A stretch of DNA of 64,000 bases, taken from assembly GCF_900302445.1 (NCBI RefSeq), contig NZ_ONZF01000013.1, positions 46,664 to 110,663 of the forward strand, given 5' to 3'. The DNA comes from Palleronia abyssalis. Lineage in GTDB: Bacteria > Pseudomonadota > Alphaproteobacteria > Rhodobacterales > Rhodobacteraceae. This document shows positions 18,850 through 27,876 of this stretch, piece by piece. The notes under the pieces were generated by a model. That model saw nothing but the letters and a program-made list of their open reading frames with translations, did not search any database and was not told the DNA's origin. The translations under genes were made by a program, and so were the position numbers. Numbering within the stretch: position 1 is the stretch's first letter; the number at the start of each line of letters is the position of its first letter.

Positions 18850-20025
18850 CTACAGGTCGTTGAGGAACCGCGACATCCGGTCCATCGCGGTCTCCAGCAC
18901 CTCGAGCGTCTGCGCGCCGAAACAAATGCGCAGGCGTCCCTCGCCCTCGGGGCCATAGAAGCTGCCCGCCTCGACCACGACGCCGGTTTCGTCCATCATC
19001 CGCTCGGCCATGGTCTGCGCGGGAAGGCCGGTGCCCGAGACGTCGGGCCAGGCGTAGATCGTGCCTTCGGGGCTGGGGCAGACGACGCCGGGCATCTGGT
19101 TCAGCCGGGACACGACCAGATCGCGCCTCGCGCGGTCGTCATCGACCATCTGGGCCAGAACCTCGGTCGGGCCGGTGACGGCGGCCAGTGCGCCGTGCTG
19201 GATGAAGGTGTTTACGTGGGTCACTTCTGACGTCGTGATCTTCATCGGCCCCGGCATCAGCGACGCATCGCAGGCCAGCCAGCCCAGACGCCAGCCGTCC
19301 ATCGCATATGCCTTGGTAAACGCCGACATGGTGATCGTCCGCTCGCGCATCCCCGGTAGCGACGCGATCGAGACATGCTCGGCCCCGTCATAGACGATGC
19401 GGTCGTAAACCTCGTCCGACAGGATCAGCAGGTCGTGTTCGATGGCCAGATCCGCCAGCTCCTGCAACTCGGGCCGGGAATAGACGCGGCCCGTGGGGTT
19501 GCAGGGGTTCACCAGCGCGATGATCCGCGTGCGGTCGGTGATCTTCGGTTCGATCAGGGTGCGCTTGATGGAATAGTTGTCGTCCGCATCCAAGGGCGCG
19601 AAGACCGGGACGCCGCCGGCCAGTTCGATCTTGCCGATATGCTGGGGATAGTGCGGCGACAGCAGGATCGCCTCGTCGCCCGGATCCAGAAAGGCGGTGA
19701 AGGCGGCATAACTGGCCTGCGTCAGACCGTTGGTCACCAGGATCTCGTCGGGCGACAGGGTCAGCCCGTTCTCGCGGCCCATCCGTTCGGCCAGGGCGGC
19801 GCGCAGCTCGGGCAGGCCCTGAAGGTCGGAATAGTGGACGTGGCCCGCGCGCAGGGCGGCGACGGTCGCCTCCTTGATGTGGTCGGGCGTATCCTCGACC
19901 GGGCGGCCGAGCTCCAGGTGGATCAGGTCGCCCCCCGCGGCCATGGCACGGGCGAACATGCCGAAATTCTTGGGCGAGGTCTGGGTAATCCGGCGGGCGA
20001 AACGGGGCATTCGGGCCTCAGGCAT
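18850..20025 (-). CDS. PLP-dependent class I/II aminotransferase
   Basis: A 391-residue fold-type I aminotransferase. The PLP lysine is Lys238 (SAFTKAYAMDGWRLGW), with VNPCNPTGR at 172-180 and SDEVYDRI at 203-210. The start overlaps the permease stop by eight bases; a second ATG five codons in (MPRFARR) is also possible. It forms an operon with an amino acid importer, so it probably transaminates the imported amino acid. A link to tryptophan/kynurenine breakdown feeding anthranilate is attractive but unproven. Confidence 0.85.
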   Translation of the reverse strand: MPEARMPRFARRITQTSPKNFGMFARAMAAGGDLIHLELGRPVEDTPDHIKEATVAALRAGHVHYSDLQGLPELRAALAERMGRENGLTLSPDEILVTNGLTQASYAAFTAFLDPGDEAILLSPHYPQHIGKIELAGGVPVFAPLDADDNYSIKRTLIEPKITDRTRIIALVNPCNPTGRVYSRPELQELADLAIEHDLLILSDEVYDRIVYDGAEHVSIASLPGMRERTITMSAFTKAYAMDGWRLGWLACDASLMPGPMKITTSEVTHVNTFIQHGALAAVTGPTEVLAQMVDDDRARRDLVVSRLNQMPGVVCPSPEGTIYAWPDVSGTGLPAQTMAERMMDETGVVVEAGSFYGPEGEGRLRICFGAQTLEVLETAMDRMSRFLNDL

Positions 20026-20683
20026 GACGGTAACGTTGTTCGAAATAGGACACGAGGCGCACGGCAGGCAGCAGGAAGATCAGGTACATCACCGCCGCGG
20101 CGATCAGCGGCGAGGGGTTCGCCGTCAGCGCCTGCGCGTCCGTCGCCTGTTTCAGAAGGTCGGGCATCGCCACGACCGACGCCAGCGAGGTGTCCTTGGC
20201 GATGGCCACCGCGTTCGAGGTGTGCGGCGGGATCGCGATCTTCAGTGCCTGCGGCAGGATCACCTTCCAGATCGTCACGCGAAACGGCAGGCCCAGCGAA
20301 TTGGCCGCCTCGACCTGGCCTTTCGGGATCGCCTCGATACCGGCGCGGAACACCTCGGCCGTGAAGGACGAGAACACCAGCCCGAGTGCTGTGACGGCCG
20401 CGAAGAACGACGACAGGCGGATGCCGACGAAGGGCAGGGCGTAATAGACGAGGACCAGCAGCACCAGGATCGGGATCGCTCGGAACACGTCGATATATGC
20501 AATGGCCAGCCAGCGGATCGGTTTCGGGGCGTAAAGCCGGACAAGGCAGATCAGCACGCCCAGGATGCCGCCGCCGGTGACGGTCGTAAAGGCCAGCGCC
20601 AGCGTGTTGCCGACGCCTTTGAGCAGCATCGGCCAGACGCGGATCATCACGTCGAAATTCAGGAAGGTCTGGAAGAAGTCCAT
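20018..20683 (-). CDS. Polar amino acid ABC transporter permease
   Basis: A 221-residue His/Glu/Gln/Arg-type permease with five or so membrane segments. The EAA loop is seen as EAANSLGLPFRVTIWKVILPQALKIAIPP and the family motif as YIDVFRAIPILVLLV. It lies downstream of the binding protein. No matching ATPase gene is adjacent, so an ATPase encoded elsewhere must serve it. Confidence 0.88.
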   Translation of the reverse strand: MDFFQTFLNFDVMIRVWPMLLKGVGNTLALAFTTVTGGGILGVLICLVRLYAPKPIRWLAIAYIDVFRAIPILVLLVLVYYALPFVGIRLSSFFAAVTALGLVFSSFTAEVFRAGIEAIPKGQVEAANSLGLPFRVTIWKVILPQALKIAIPPHTSNAVAIAKDTSLASVVAMPDLLKQATDAQALTANPSPLIAAAVMYLIFLLPAVRLVSYFEQRYRHA

Positions 20684-20709
20684 GGCAATCCGTTCCGGGT
20701 AGGGCAGGG

Positions 20710-20734
20710 CGGGCGGCGCGCGGGGCGCCGCCCG
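20710..20734 (-). terminator. GC hairpin between binding-protein and permease genes (possible attenuator)
   Basis: GGGCGGCGC at 20711-20719 pairs with GCGCCGCCC at 20725-20733, with one further pair outside, across a five-base loop. It lies in the 61-base gap after the binding-protein gene. It could limit read-through or protect mRNA so that the binding protein is made in excess, a known arrangement in ABC operons. Confidence 0.5.
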
Positions 20735-20744
20735 GCCGGGTCTG

Positions 20745-21521
20745 TTACTGGCCCGGGATCGGCATGACGGTCACGCTGGACGTGCCTTCCGCCGGCTCGC
20801 TTTCCAGCCACCGGGTATAGATCTCGGCCAGGGTGCCGTCTTCCTTGATCTCGGTGATCGCGGCGTTGACCTCTTCCAGCAGGTCCGAGCCCTGGGGCAT
20901 CATGATCGCGAACTGCTCGCCCGTCTGGATGCGGTCGGCAACGCGGATCTGGGGCATCTGCTCGGCCGCGAACTCGAAGCCCAGGATGTCGCCGATGCCC
21001 GCTGCGACGCGCCCGTTGGCGACGTCCAGCAACAGGTTCTGCTGCGTGGTGTAGGACCGGTAGTCGCCGAAGCCGTATTCCTCGGAATTGGCGTTGATCC
21101 ACGTCTCGCCTGTTGAACTGGCCAGCGCGCCAACCGGGCGGCCTTCCAGATCCTCGACCGTTTCGACATCCTCCTGAGAGGTCACGAGGCCAAGGTCGCT
21201 GTCGTAATAGGGCTGGGTGAAGGCCTGATTCTCAAGCCGTTCGGGCGTGATCGTGATGGTCGAGATCGCCATGTCGATCCGCCCCGAGGACGTCGCCGCG
21301 AACAGCGCCTGGAAGCCCAGATCCTGGATGTTGACCTCGCGACCCATGCGTTCGCCGATCTCGCGCACCAGATCGACCTCGAACCCCTCGAACTCGCTCT
21401 GCTCGTTCTTGAACTCCCAAGGCGGGTTCGACGGATAGGCACCGACTTCCAGCGTTTGCGCGGCGACGGGACCGGTAAGGCAAAGCGCGGCAAGCGCGCC
21501 CGAGATGTAACGCAGTTTCAT
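20745..21521 (-). CDS. Amino acid ABC transporter substrate-binding protein (SBP_bac_3)
   Basis: A 258-residue periplasmic binding protein. The signal peptide ends at PVAAQ, and the family pattern follows: PPWEFKNEQSEFEGFEVDLVREIGERMG, then GFQALFAATSSGRIDMAISTITITPER. A good ribosome site (AGGAAGG) precedes the ATG. It is the first gene of the importer-aminotransferase operon. The ligand is probably a polar or aromatic amino acid, not further defined. Confidence 0.88.
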   Translation of the reverse strand: MKLRYISGALAALCLTGPVAAQTLEVGAYPSNPPWEFKNEQSEFEGFEVDLVREIGERMGREVNIQDLGFQALFAATSSGRIDMAISTITITPERLENQAFTQPYYDSDLGLVTSQEDVETVEDLEGRPVGALASSTGETWINANSEEYGFGDYRSYTTQQNLLLDVANGRVAAGIGDILGFEFAAEQMPQIRVADRIQTGEQFAIMMPQGSDLLEEVNAAITEIKEDGTLAEIYTRWLESEPAEGTSSVTVMPIPGQ

Positions 21522-21653
21522 GTATCTTGTCCTTCCTGTTAACGGTCGGCCGGGTTTGCCCCAGCTCCTGATTGCGAGGTTAGCCAGAGCGGCCGGGTCG
21601 CGGCCAGCGGGATCTTGCGGAATGCGCGGTAAATATGCGTTTGCAAGGATCGA

Positions 21654-22403
21654 TCAGACTTCGCCGCCCGCGATGGCGATGGCCTGCCCGGTGATCCCCT
21701 CGGACCCCGGACCGCAAAGCCACATGGCGGCGGCGCTGACTTCCGACGGTTGGATCAGGCGGCGTTGGGGGGACATCTTCTCAAGGCTCTTGCGGGCGTC
21801 CTCGGGCGTCATCCCGGTCTTGTCGACGATGTTCTGCACGGATTTGTCCGTCATCTCGGTCTCCAGAAACCCCGGGCACAGGGCGTTCACGGTGATCCCC
21901 GTCTTCGCCATTTCCAGCGCGGCGGATTTCACCATGCCGACAACCCCATGCTTGGCCGCCGCATAGCCCGAGACATAGCCGTACCCCTTCAGTCCTGCGG
22001 TCGAGGCGACGGCAATCAGGCGACCCCAATCGGCGCCCTTCAGGCGGATCGCCCCTTCGCGCAGGGTCAGGAACGCGCCGGTGAGGTTCACGTCGATCAT
22101 CTGCTGCCACGTGGCCAGATCGGTGCGGGTGAACGGCGCGCTGACCGAAGCCCCGGCATTGGCGACCACGATGTCACACGGGCCGGTCGTGTCGAACATC
22201 GCCTGCACCGCGGTCTCATCGGTGACATCCGCGACCACGGGGCGAATACGCGCGTGGGATTCGGCCATGTCTTCCGGCGGCCCGGCCCGGCGGCCCGCGA
22301 TCCAGACAGTCGCGCCGGCCTCGGCCAGCGTGCGCGCCAGATCCGCGCCCAGCCCGGTGGCCCCGCCCGTGACGAGGGCGGTCCGACCTGTCAGGTCGGT
22401 CAT
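21654..22403 (-). CDS. SDR-family oxidoreductase (3-hydroxyacyl-CoA dehydrogenase-like)
   Basis: A 249-residue classical short-chain dehydrogenase: TGGATGLG near residue 12, VANAGAS for the NNAG motif, the Ser of VASTAG, and the catalytic pair YAAAK. The ATG overlaps the stop of the monooxygenase/reductase gene (ATGA), so the two are co-translated. A beta-hydroxyacyl-CoA dehydrogenase step after ring reduction is the likely role, as expected for the 2-aminobenzoyl-CoA route. Confidence 0.85.
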   Translation of the reverse strand: MTDLTGRTALVTGGATGLGADLARTLAEAGATVWIAGRRAGPPEDMAESHARIRPVVADVTDETAVQAMFDTTGPCDIVVANAGASVSAPFTRTDLATWQQMIDVNLTGAFLTLREGAIRLKGADWGRLIAVASTAGLKGYGYVSGYAAAKHGVVGMVKSAALEMAKTGITVNALCPGFLETEMTDKSVQNIVDKTGMTPEDARKSLEKMSPQRRLIQPSEVSAAAMWLCGPGSEGITGQAIAIAGGEV

Positions 22404-24688
22404 ACGCGCACCCCCATCCCCTCACCCCGTTCGGCTAGGCGGCGCATCTGGTCCGCGCCGGGTCCGTAGGGCAGGGGCCATTGCGTGCCGTCGTCCTGCA
22501 AGGCGGCGGCGGCATGCAGCGTCCAGTAGGGATCGGCCAGATGCGGCCGGGCGAGGCACACCAGATCGGCGCGCCCGGCCATCAGGATCGAATTGACGTG
22601 GTCGGGCTCGTAGATGTTGCCGACGGCCATGGTGGGGATGCCACGCTCGTTCCGGATCCGGTCCGAGAACGGGGTCTGGAACATCCGGCCATAGACCGGC
22701 TTTGCCTCGACGCTGGTCTGCCCGGCCGAGACGTCGACGATATCGACGCCCGCATCGTGGAACATCTGCGCGATTTCCACCGCCTCTTCGCCGCTGACGC
22801 CACGTTCGGCGACCCAGTCGGTGGCGGAAATGCGGACGGACATCGGCTTGCCCTCGGGCCAGACGGCGCGCATGGCGCGGAAGACCTCCAGCGGATAGCG
22901 CATCCGGTTTTCCAGGCTGCCGCCATATTCGTCTTCGCGCATGTTCGAGATGGGCGAGATGCAGGACGACAGAAGATAGCCGTGCGCGGCGTGAAGCTCG
23001 ATCATGTCGAAGCCCGCGCGGTCGGCCATTTCCGCCGCGCTGACGAACTGGTCGCGCACGGTGTCCATGTCGGCGCGGTCCATCTCCTTCGGGGCGGCGT
23101 GGTCGTCGTTCCACGGAATGGCCGAGGCGGACATCGTGGGCCAGTTGCCCTCCTTCAGGGGGGCGTCCATCGTCTCCCAGCCCAGCTGGGTCGAGCCCTT
23201 GCGCCCCGAATGGCCGATCTGCATGCACAGCTTGGCGTCGGTCTCGGCATGGACGAAGTCGCACAGGCGTTTCCACTGGGCCTCGTGCTCGGGCGCGTAA
23301 AGACCGGGGCAGCCGGGGGTGATCCGCCCTTCGGGGCTGACGCAGGTCATCTCAATATAGACCAGCCCCGCGCCGCCCTTCGCGCGTTCGGAATAGTGGA
23401 CGAAATGCCAGTCGGTGGGCGTGCCGTCGACCGCCTTGTACTGCGCCATGGGCGAGACGACGACCCGGTTCTTCAGCCGCATGTCGCGCAGGCGGAAGGG
23501 CGCGAACATGGGCGCGCGGTGGGCACCATTGGCGCCGGCCTGCGTCTGGAACCACTCCTCGGCCGATTGCAGCCATTTCGCGTCGCGCAGGCGCAGGTTC
23601 TCGTGGCTGATCCGCTGCGACCGGGTCAGCAGGGAGTAGTTGAACTGGACGGGGTCGAGGTGGAGGTACCGTTCGACCTCCTCGAACCACTCGGTCGAGT
23701 TGCGGGCGGCCGATTGCAGGCGCAACACGTCGGTGCGGCGTTCTTCCTGGTATTTCTCGAACGCCTTTTCCAGGCTGTCTTCCTTGGTCACCAGATCGGC
23801 CAGCGCGATGGCCGATTCCAGCGCCAGCTTGGTGCCCGACCCGATCGAGAAATGCGCCGTGGCGGAGGCATCGCCCAGCAACACGACATTCTCGTGGTGC
23901 CATTTCTCGCACAACACGCGGTTGAAGTTCAGCCAGGCCGAGCCGCGCAGGTGCTTCATGTTCGAGATCAGGGGATGGCCGTCGAGATGGTCGGCGAACA
24001 CCTTCTCGCAGACCGCGATCATGTCCTCCTGGCCCATCTTGTCGAAGCCGAAGTTCTTCCACGTATCCTCGGCGCATTCGACGATGAAGGTCGCGGTGTC
24101 TGCGTCGAACTGGTAGGCGTGGGCCCAGATCCAGCCGTGGTCGGTCTTCTTGAAGATGAAGGTGAAGGCGTCGTCGAACTTGGCGTTGGTGCCCAGCCAC
24201 ACGAACTTGCAGGCGCGGGTGTCGATCTCGGGGCGGAAGGCGTCCTCGTACCGGGTCCGGGTCTTCGAATTGATGCCGTCCGCGGCGACGACCAGATCGT
24301 ATTCGTGGCGCAGGGCGTCGATGTCGTCGACTTCGGTTTCGAACCGCAGGTCCACGCCCAGCTCGCGCGCGCGCTCCTGCAGCAGCAGGAGCATCTGCTT
24401 GCGGCCCAGCCCGCAGAAGCCGTGCCCGGTCGAGGTGATCTCGACATCTTCCTTCACGACCTTGATGTCGTCCCAGTAGGCGAAATGCTCGCGGATCGCG
24501 GCGGCGCTTTTCGCGTCGTTGGCGCCCAGATTGTCCAGCGTCTCGTCCGACAGCACCACGCCCCAGCCGAACGTGTCGTCGGGGCGATTGCGTTCGATCA
24601 CCACGACCTCGGCGTCGGGCTGTCGCAGTTTCAGGCTGATGGCGAAGTAAAGGCCGGCCGGCCCGCCCCCAAGACATACGGTCTTCAT
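22400..24688 (-). CDS. abmA: 2-Aminobenzoyl-CoA monooxygenase/reductase (two-domain; also annotated as salicylyl-CoA 5-hydroxylase/oxidoreductase)
   Basis: A 762-residue two-domain flavoprotein. Residues 1-385 form a class A monooxygenase: [12 protein letters not shown] at 7-18, the DG motif [13 protein letters not shown] at 135-147, and [15 protein letters not shown] at 271-285. Residues from 393 form an Old-Yellow-Enzyme reductase ([22 protein letters not shown], later [11 protein letters not shown] and EYGGSLENR). This fusion is the hallmark of the enzyme that hydroxylates and dearomatises 2-aminobenzoyl-CoA. The start at 24688 follows AGGAAAGGAA. The gene is preceded by a strong palindrome. 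Salicylyl-CoA as substrate remains an alternative. Confidence 0.88.
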   Translation of the reverse strand: MKTVCLGGGPAGLYFAISLKLRQPDAEVVVIERNRPDDTFGWGVVLSDETLDNLGANDAKSAAAIREHFAYWDDIKVVKEDVEITSTGHGFCGLGRKQMLLLLQERARELGVDLRFETEVDDIDALRHEYDLVVAADGINSKTRTRYEDAFRPEIDTRACKFVWLGTNAKFDDAFTFIFKKTDHGWIWAHAYQFDADTATFIVECAEDTWKNFGFDKMGQEDMIAVCEKVFADHLDGHPLISNMKHLRGSAWLNFNRVLCEKWHHENVVLLGDASATAHFSIGSGTKLALESAIALADLVTKEDSLEKAFEKYQEERRTDVLRLQSAARNSTEWFEEVERYLHLDPVQFNYSLLTRSQRISHENLRLRDAKWLQSAEEWFQTQAGANGAHRAPMFAPFRLRDMRLKNRVVVSPMAQYKAVDGTPTDWHFVHYSERAKGGAGLVYIEMTCVSPEGRITPGCPGLYAPEHEAQWKRLCDFVHAETDAKLCMQIGHSGRKGSTQLGWETMDAPLKEGNWPTMSASAIPWNDDHAAPKEMDRADMDTVRDQFVSAAEMADRAGFDMIELHAAHGYLLSSCISPISNMREDEYGGSLENRMRYPLEVFRAMRAVWPEGKPMSVRISATDWVAERGVSGEEAVEIAQMFHDAGVDIVDVSAGQTSVEAKPVYGRMFQTPFSDRIRNERGIPTMAVGNIYEPDHVNSILMAGRADLVCLARPHLADPYWTLHAAAALQDDGTQWPLPYGPGADQMRRLAERGEGMGVRV

Positions 24689-24742
24689 CGCGCGTTCCTT
24701 TCCTGCATCGTCGGGTCGACTGTCACATCGCCCGGTAAACAT

Positions 24743-24768
24743 TTCAAGCCTGAAACTTCAGGCTTGAA
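24743..24768. promoter_or_regulatory. Strong palindromic operator upstream of the monooxygenase/reductase
   Basis: TTCAAGCCTGAA (24743-24754) and TTCAGGCTTGAA (24757-24768) form a perfect 12-base inverted repeat with a two-base centre. It lies 54 bases before the monooxygenase start and in the space shared with the divergent thioesterase. The outer TTCAAGC/GCTTGAA halves match those near marR at 12397, so the MarR protein is the likely binder. The remainder of 24689-24879 holds only promoters as far as I can see. Confidence 0.7.
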
Positions 24769-24879
24769 GTTTATGTCGCACTGGGGAATTGTGATGGCAA
24801 CAGGCGGCCCCGGCCGTGCGAGGGAGGGCGCGATATGATTGCGATGGAACGATCCGCCCGGCGCGGGACGGCTTGAGAG

Positions 24880-25293
24880 ATGGCCGTTTTCCGCCATTCC
24901 ACGGACGTCATGTTCCAGCACTGCGATCCCGCCGGCATCGTGTTCTATCCCCGCTATTTCGAGATGATCAACGAAGTGGTCGAACGCTTCTTCGGTGAGG
25001 CGGTCGGCTGGTCCTTTCGCCAGATGCATACGGTGGAACGGGTGGGCATTCCCATGGGCCGGATCGCGACCGACTTCCATGCGGCGTCCCGCCTGGGCGA
25101 CCAGTTGGACTGGACGCTGACCACCGGGCGGATCGGCGGCGCCAGTCTGGACGTCACCGTCGCCGCGACGTGCGACGGGCAGGCCCGACTGACGGCGCAA
25201 GGAACGCTGGTCCTCGTCGATCTGGACCGCATGAAGTCGATCCGCTGGCCCGATGAACGCCGCGCGACGCTTGAGACCTACAAGGAGGACTGA
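24880..25293 (+). CDS. 4-Hydroxybenzoyl-CoA thioesterase-family protein
   Basis: A 137-residue hotdog-fold protein. The motif HCDPAGIVFYPRYFEMINE at about 14-32 carries the catalytic Asp of the 4HBT class. It is divergent from the monooxygenase/reductase and lies five bases before the RidA gene. It may hydrolyse aryl-CoA or ring-product CoA esters, releasing trapped CoA. The substrate is inferred from context. Confidence 0.83.
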   Translation: MAVFRHSTDVMFQHCDPAGIVFYPRYFEMINEVVERFFGEAVGWSFRQMHTVERVGIPMGRIATDFHAASRLGDQLDWTLTTGRIGGASLDVTVAATCDGQARLTAQGTLVLVDLDRMKSIRWPDERRATLETYKED

Positions 25294-25297
25294 TCCC

Positions 25298-25702
25298 GTG
25301 AGCACGATCACCATTCATCCCGACGGCTGGAAGCCCGCCAAAGGCTACGCGAACGGAATCATCGCCGAGGGCCGGGTGCTGTTCGTGGGCGGCCAGATCG
25401 GCTGGACCGCGGACCAGGTCTTCGAAAGCCACGATTTCATCGGCCAGACCCGTCAGGCCCTGCAGAACATCGCCGAGGTGGTGCTGGCCGCAGGCGGTTC
25501 TGTCAGCGACATCACCCGGCTGACCTGGTTCGTGACGGACAAGCGCGAATACCTCGCCCGCCAGAAGGAAGTCGGCGCGGCGTATCGCGATGTCATGGGC
25601 TATCATTTCCCCGCCATGACCATGGTCGTCGTCGCGGCCCTGGTCGAGGACGAGGCCCTGGTCGAGATCGAGGCGACCGCGGTTCTGCCGCCAGAGGACT
25701 GA
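25298..25702 (+). CDS. RidA-family (YjgF/YER057c/UK114) enamine/imine deaminase-like protein
   Basis: A 134-residue RidA-fold protein: LFVGGQIGWTADQ, TRQALQNIAEVVLAAGGSVSDITRLTWFV, and EIEATAVLP at the end. The usual catalytic Arg region reads HFPAMTMVVV, so it belongs to a non-canonical RidA subgroup. The GTG start at 25298 is fixed by AGGAGG nine bases upstream. In this pathway the enamine made by dearomatising 2-aminobenzoyl-CoA must lose ammonia, and a RidA-type deaminase would fit that step. Confidence 0.85.
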   Translation: MSTITIHPDGWKPAKGYANGIIAEGRVLFVGGQIGWTADQVFESHDFIGQTRQALQNIAEVVLAAGGSVSDITRLTWFVTDKREYLARQKEVGAAYRDVMGYHFPAMTMVVVAALVEDEALVEIEATAVLPPED

Positions 25703-25727
25703 TCGGGTAGAAACGAGGAAAGCCCCA

Positions 25728-25758
25728 ACTGTGACCGAACCGGGGGATGGGTCACAGT
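25728..25758. terminator. Hairpin between convergent RidA and SnoaL-like genes
   Basis: ACTGTGACC (25728-25736) pairs with GGTCACAGT (25750-25758) in the 68-base gap between two convergent stops. It marks the boundary between the aminobenzoate block and the second catabolic block. No T-run follows. Confidence 0.5.
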
Positions 25759-25770
25759 CCGGGCGACAGC

Positions 25771-26328
25771 TCAGGCGCCTTCGTAGTGCCGTGCCCAGTC
25801 GTTGTAGCAGTCGAACGTCTCGGGATAGTCGGCGGCCCGCTGGTCGCCATAGGCCCGCATCCGCTTTTTCGAGCCGAGCGCCTCGGGGTATTCCTGGACC
25901 GGGACATAATACAGGAACTTCAGCGTCCGGCTTGAAAACTGCCATACCTCGTCGGTGCGGCGGTATTCGTCGTCATAGCGCAGCGAGCCGACGAGCGTCT
26001 GGCCGTTCCGGTGCGCTTCGGCGTGGCAGAAGCACTCGCCCGTCGCCCGGTCGGGATCGGTTTCGTCGAAGGTGATGATGTTGTCGTGAGTCCAGTGGAC
26101 CGAGATCGCCAGAACCTCGAACCGCTTGCGATACACCTCCATCACCGCATTGAGGCCCTTGCCGTCCATCATGCCGTCCTGCGACCGCACCGTGGCATCT
26201 TCGGTGAAGATGGACCGCAGCAGCGGAACGTCGCGATCGTCGCAGGCCTTGCAGTACTTGGCGATCAGCTCGAGGATCTGGTTGCGGCTTTCCAGCCGGT
26301 CGAGCCGTCGCAGAATATCGTCGTTCAT
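25771..26328 (-). CDS. SnoaL/NTF2-like protein
   Basis: A 185-residue protein with the NTF2-like fold of the SnoaL_4 group: an N-terminal helix (ILELIAKYCKACDDRDVPLL), SIFTEDATVRSQDG, and a C-terminal sheet (GSLRYDDEYRRTDEVWQFSSRTLKFLYYV). The start follows GGGAGAGAG. It is the last gene of a CoA-transferase / DUF35 / thiolase-like operon. Such proteins include ketosteroid-isomerase-like and dehydratase enzymes; the reaction here is unknown. Confidence 0.75.
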   Translation of the reverse strand: MNDDILRRLDRLESRNQILELIAKYCKACDDRDVPLLRSIFTEDATVRSQDGMMDGKGLNAVMEVYRKRFEVLAISVHWTHDNIITFDETDPDRATGECFCHAEAHRNGQTLVGSLRYDDEYRRTDEVWQFSSRTLKFLYYVPVQEYPEALGSKKRMRAYGDQRAADYPETFDCYNDWARHYEGA

Positions 26329-26346
26329 TGCTCTCTCTCCCTTGTT

Positions 26347-27495
26347 TCAAGCGGTCGCCTGGGTGCCGAAGACCAGCGTCGCCTGGCTGGACAGCACGCC
26401 GCCATTTCCGTGGCTGATGGCGATTTCGGGGGACGAAAGCTGACGTGCGCCGGCTTCGCCGCGCAGTTGGCGCACAGCCTCGACCATGGTGAACAGGCCG
26501 TACATGCCGGGGTGACAGCACGAGAGGCCGCCGCCATTGGTGTTCACCGGAAGCGATCCGCCCGGCGCGATGGCGCCCGAGGTCACGAACCGCCCGCCTT
26601 CGCCCTTGGGGCAGAAGCCCAGATCCTCGAGAAACAGGATCGTGTTGATTGTGAAGGCGTCATACAGCTGGACGCAATCGACATCGGCAGGGGCGATGCC
26701 GGCCTGCTTTATCGCGGCAGGGCCGGTGATGCTGGCCCCCGTGACCGTCAGATCGGGCATCGCCGCGATTTCCTTGTGCGTCACCGTCTGCGCACCGCCC
26801 AGAAGGGGGATCGGCGCGCGCGTGTCCTTGGCCCGATCCGCGCGGGTCATCACCACGGCCGCCGCCCCGTCCGTCACCAGACAGCAGTCCCGCGACGTCA
26901 GCGGGGTGGAGATCATGCGCGCGCCCAGGATGTCGTCTAGGGTCAGTTCGCCCTGGCGGAACGCTTCGGGGTTGAGGTTGGCCCACGCCCGGGCCGACAG
27001 CGCGACATGTGCCAGGTCTTCGCGGCTCGTTCCGAAGTCGTGCATGTGCCGGCTGGCCGCAAGCGCATAGCCGCCCACGGGCATCATCGGTTTGTGCGCC
27101 AACTCGTGTACGGAGGATCTGAGCGCCGAGACCAGCCCGCCCGACGCCGTGCGCTGGTTCGACCCATAGGCGATCAGCGCCACGTCGATCAGCCCGGCAT
27201 CCAGCGCCAGCGCGGCATGGATCGCGTGGCACAGGAAGGACGAACCGCCGGTGCGGTTGTTGTCGGTGATCTTCGGCTGGATGCCCAGATATTCGGCCAC
27301 CGCCAGCCCGCCCAGATAATCGTCGGGCAGGGCGACGAACAGGCCGTCGACCTCTTCCAGGCCGATCCCGGCGTCATCCAGCGCCAGGTATCCCGCCTGG
27401 GCCGTCATCTCCAACGCGTTGAAGCCCGGGCATTCGCCGACACCGAAGGTGGACGCACCGACGACGCTGGTGCGGGCGCGGGGAAAGCCGGTCAC
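26347..27495 (-). CDS. Thiolase-fold (SCP-x/Ltp2-like) protein lacking the nucleophilic cysteine
   Basis: A 382-residue thiolase-superfamily protein. The usual active-site Cys segment reads TGGSSFLCHAIH, with no Cys at the nucleophile position. The NEAFA motif reads LYDAFTINT, and the GHP motif reads GGGLSCCHPGMYG. This pattern is that of lipid-transfer-type thiolase homologues, some of which (Ltp2) are retro-aldolases acting with a DUF35 partner. The partner lies directly upstream, overlapping by four bases; the start is GTG. An aldolase-type C-C cleavage of a CoA thioester side chain is inferred. Confidence 0.78.
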   Translation of the reverse strand: MTGFPRARTSVVGASTFGVGECPGFNALEMTAQAGYLALDDAGIGLEEVDGLFVALPDDYLGGLAVAEYLGIQPKITDNNRTGGSSFLCHAIHAALALDAGLIDVALIAYGSNQRTASGGLVSALRSSVHELAHKPMMPVGGYALAASRHMHDFGTSREDLAHVALSARAWANLNPEAFRQGELTLDDILGARMISTPLTSRDCCLVTDGAAAVVMTRADRAKDTRAPIPLLGGAQTVTHKEIAAMPDLTVTGASITGPAAIKQAGIAPADVDCVQLYDAFTINTILFLEDLGFCPKGEGGRFVTSGAIAPGGSLPVNTNGGGLSCCHPGMYGLFTMVEAVRQLRGEAGARQLSSPEIAISHGNGGVLSSQATLVFGTQATA

Positions 27496-27866
27496 GAGCT
27501 ATCTCCCGCCGGTGTGAACAGGATGTGCGGGGGGTCGGCCTCGGCCACGATGACGGCGCGCACGGGCATGCCGATCGTCACCTTGGCCGGGTCGGCATTC
27601 GTGATCTGCGACAGCATGCGCCCGCCTTCTTCCAGATCGACCAGGATGATCGCCCGCGGCGCGGCGTCCCGCTTCTGCTGGATCGTCACCGCATGGACGG
27701 TTCCGCGACCGGACATTTCCATCCACGGGCCAAGCGCCGCCCCGTCGCCGGGTCGACGCAAGCGCGGCGGAAAGACGGCCTGTCCCGAAGCTTCATCCCG
27801 TTGCAGCATGAAGCGGCCGTCGGACAGGTTGCGGAGGTACTGCGCTTCGGCGCCGGTGTCGTCCAC
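27492..27866 (-). CDS. DUF35 OB-fold protein (acyl-CoA-associated), zinc-ribbon cysteines absent
   Basis: A 124-residue protein matching the DUF35 OB-fold: FPPR followed by SGRGTVHAVTIQQ, PRAIILVDLEEGGRMLSQITN and GMPVRAVI. The four cysteines of the usual N-terminal zinc ribbon are missing (the segment reads FPPRLRRPGDGAALG). The start is GTG with GAGGGGATC upstream. It pairs with the thiolase-like gene that follows, as DUF35 proteins do in steroid side-chain aldolases such as Ltp2-ChsH2. Confidence 0.75.
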   Translation of the reverse strand: MDDTGAEAQYLRNLSDGRFMLQRDEASGQAVFPPRLRRPGDGAALGPWMEMSGRGTVHAVTIQQKRDAAPRAIILVDLEEGGRMLSQITNADPAKVTIGMPVRAVIVAEADPPHILFTPAGDSS

Positions 27867-27876
27867 GGTGATCCCC

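Noticed and set aside
22481..24838. 785-codon plus-strand open frame
   Set aside because: Antisense shadow of the 2-aminobenzoyl-CoA monooxygenase/reductase, which has clear flavoprotein motifs.
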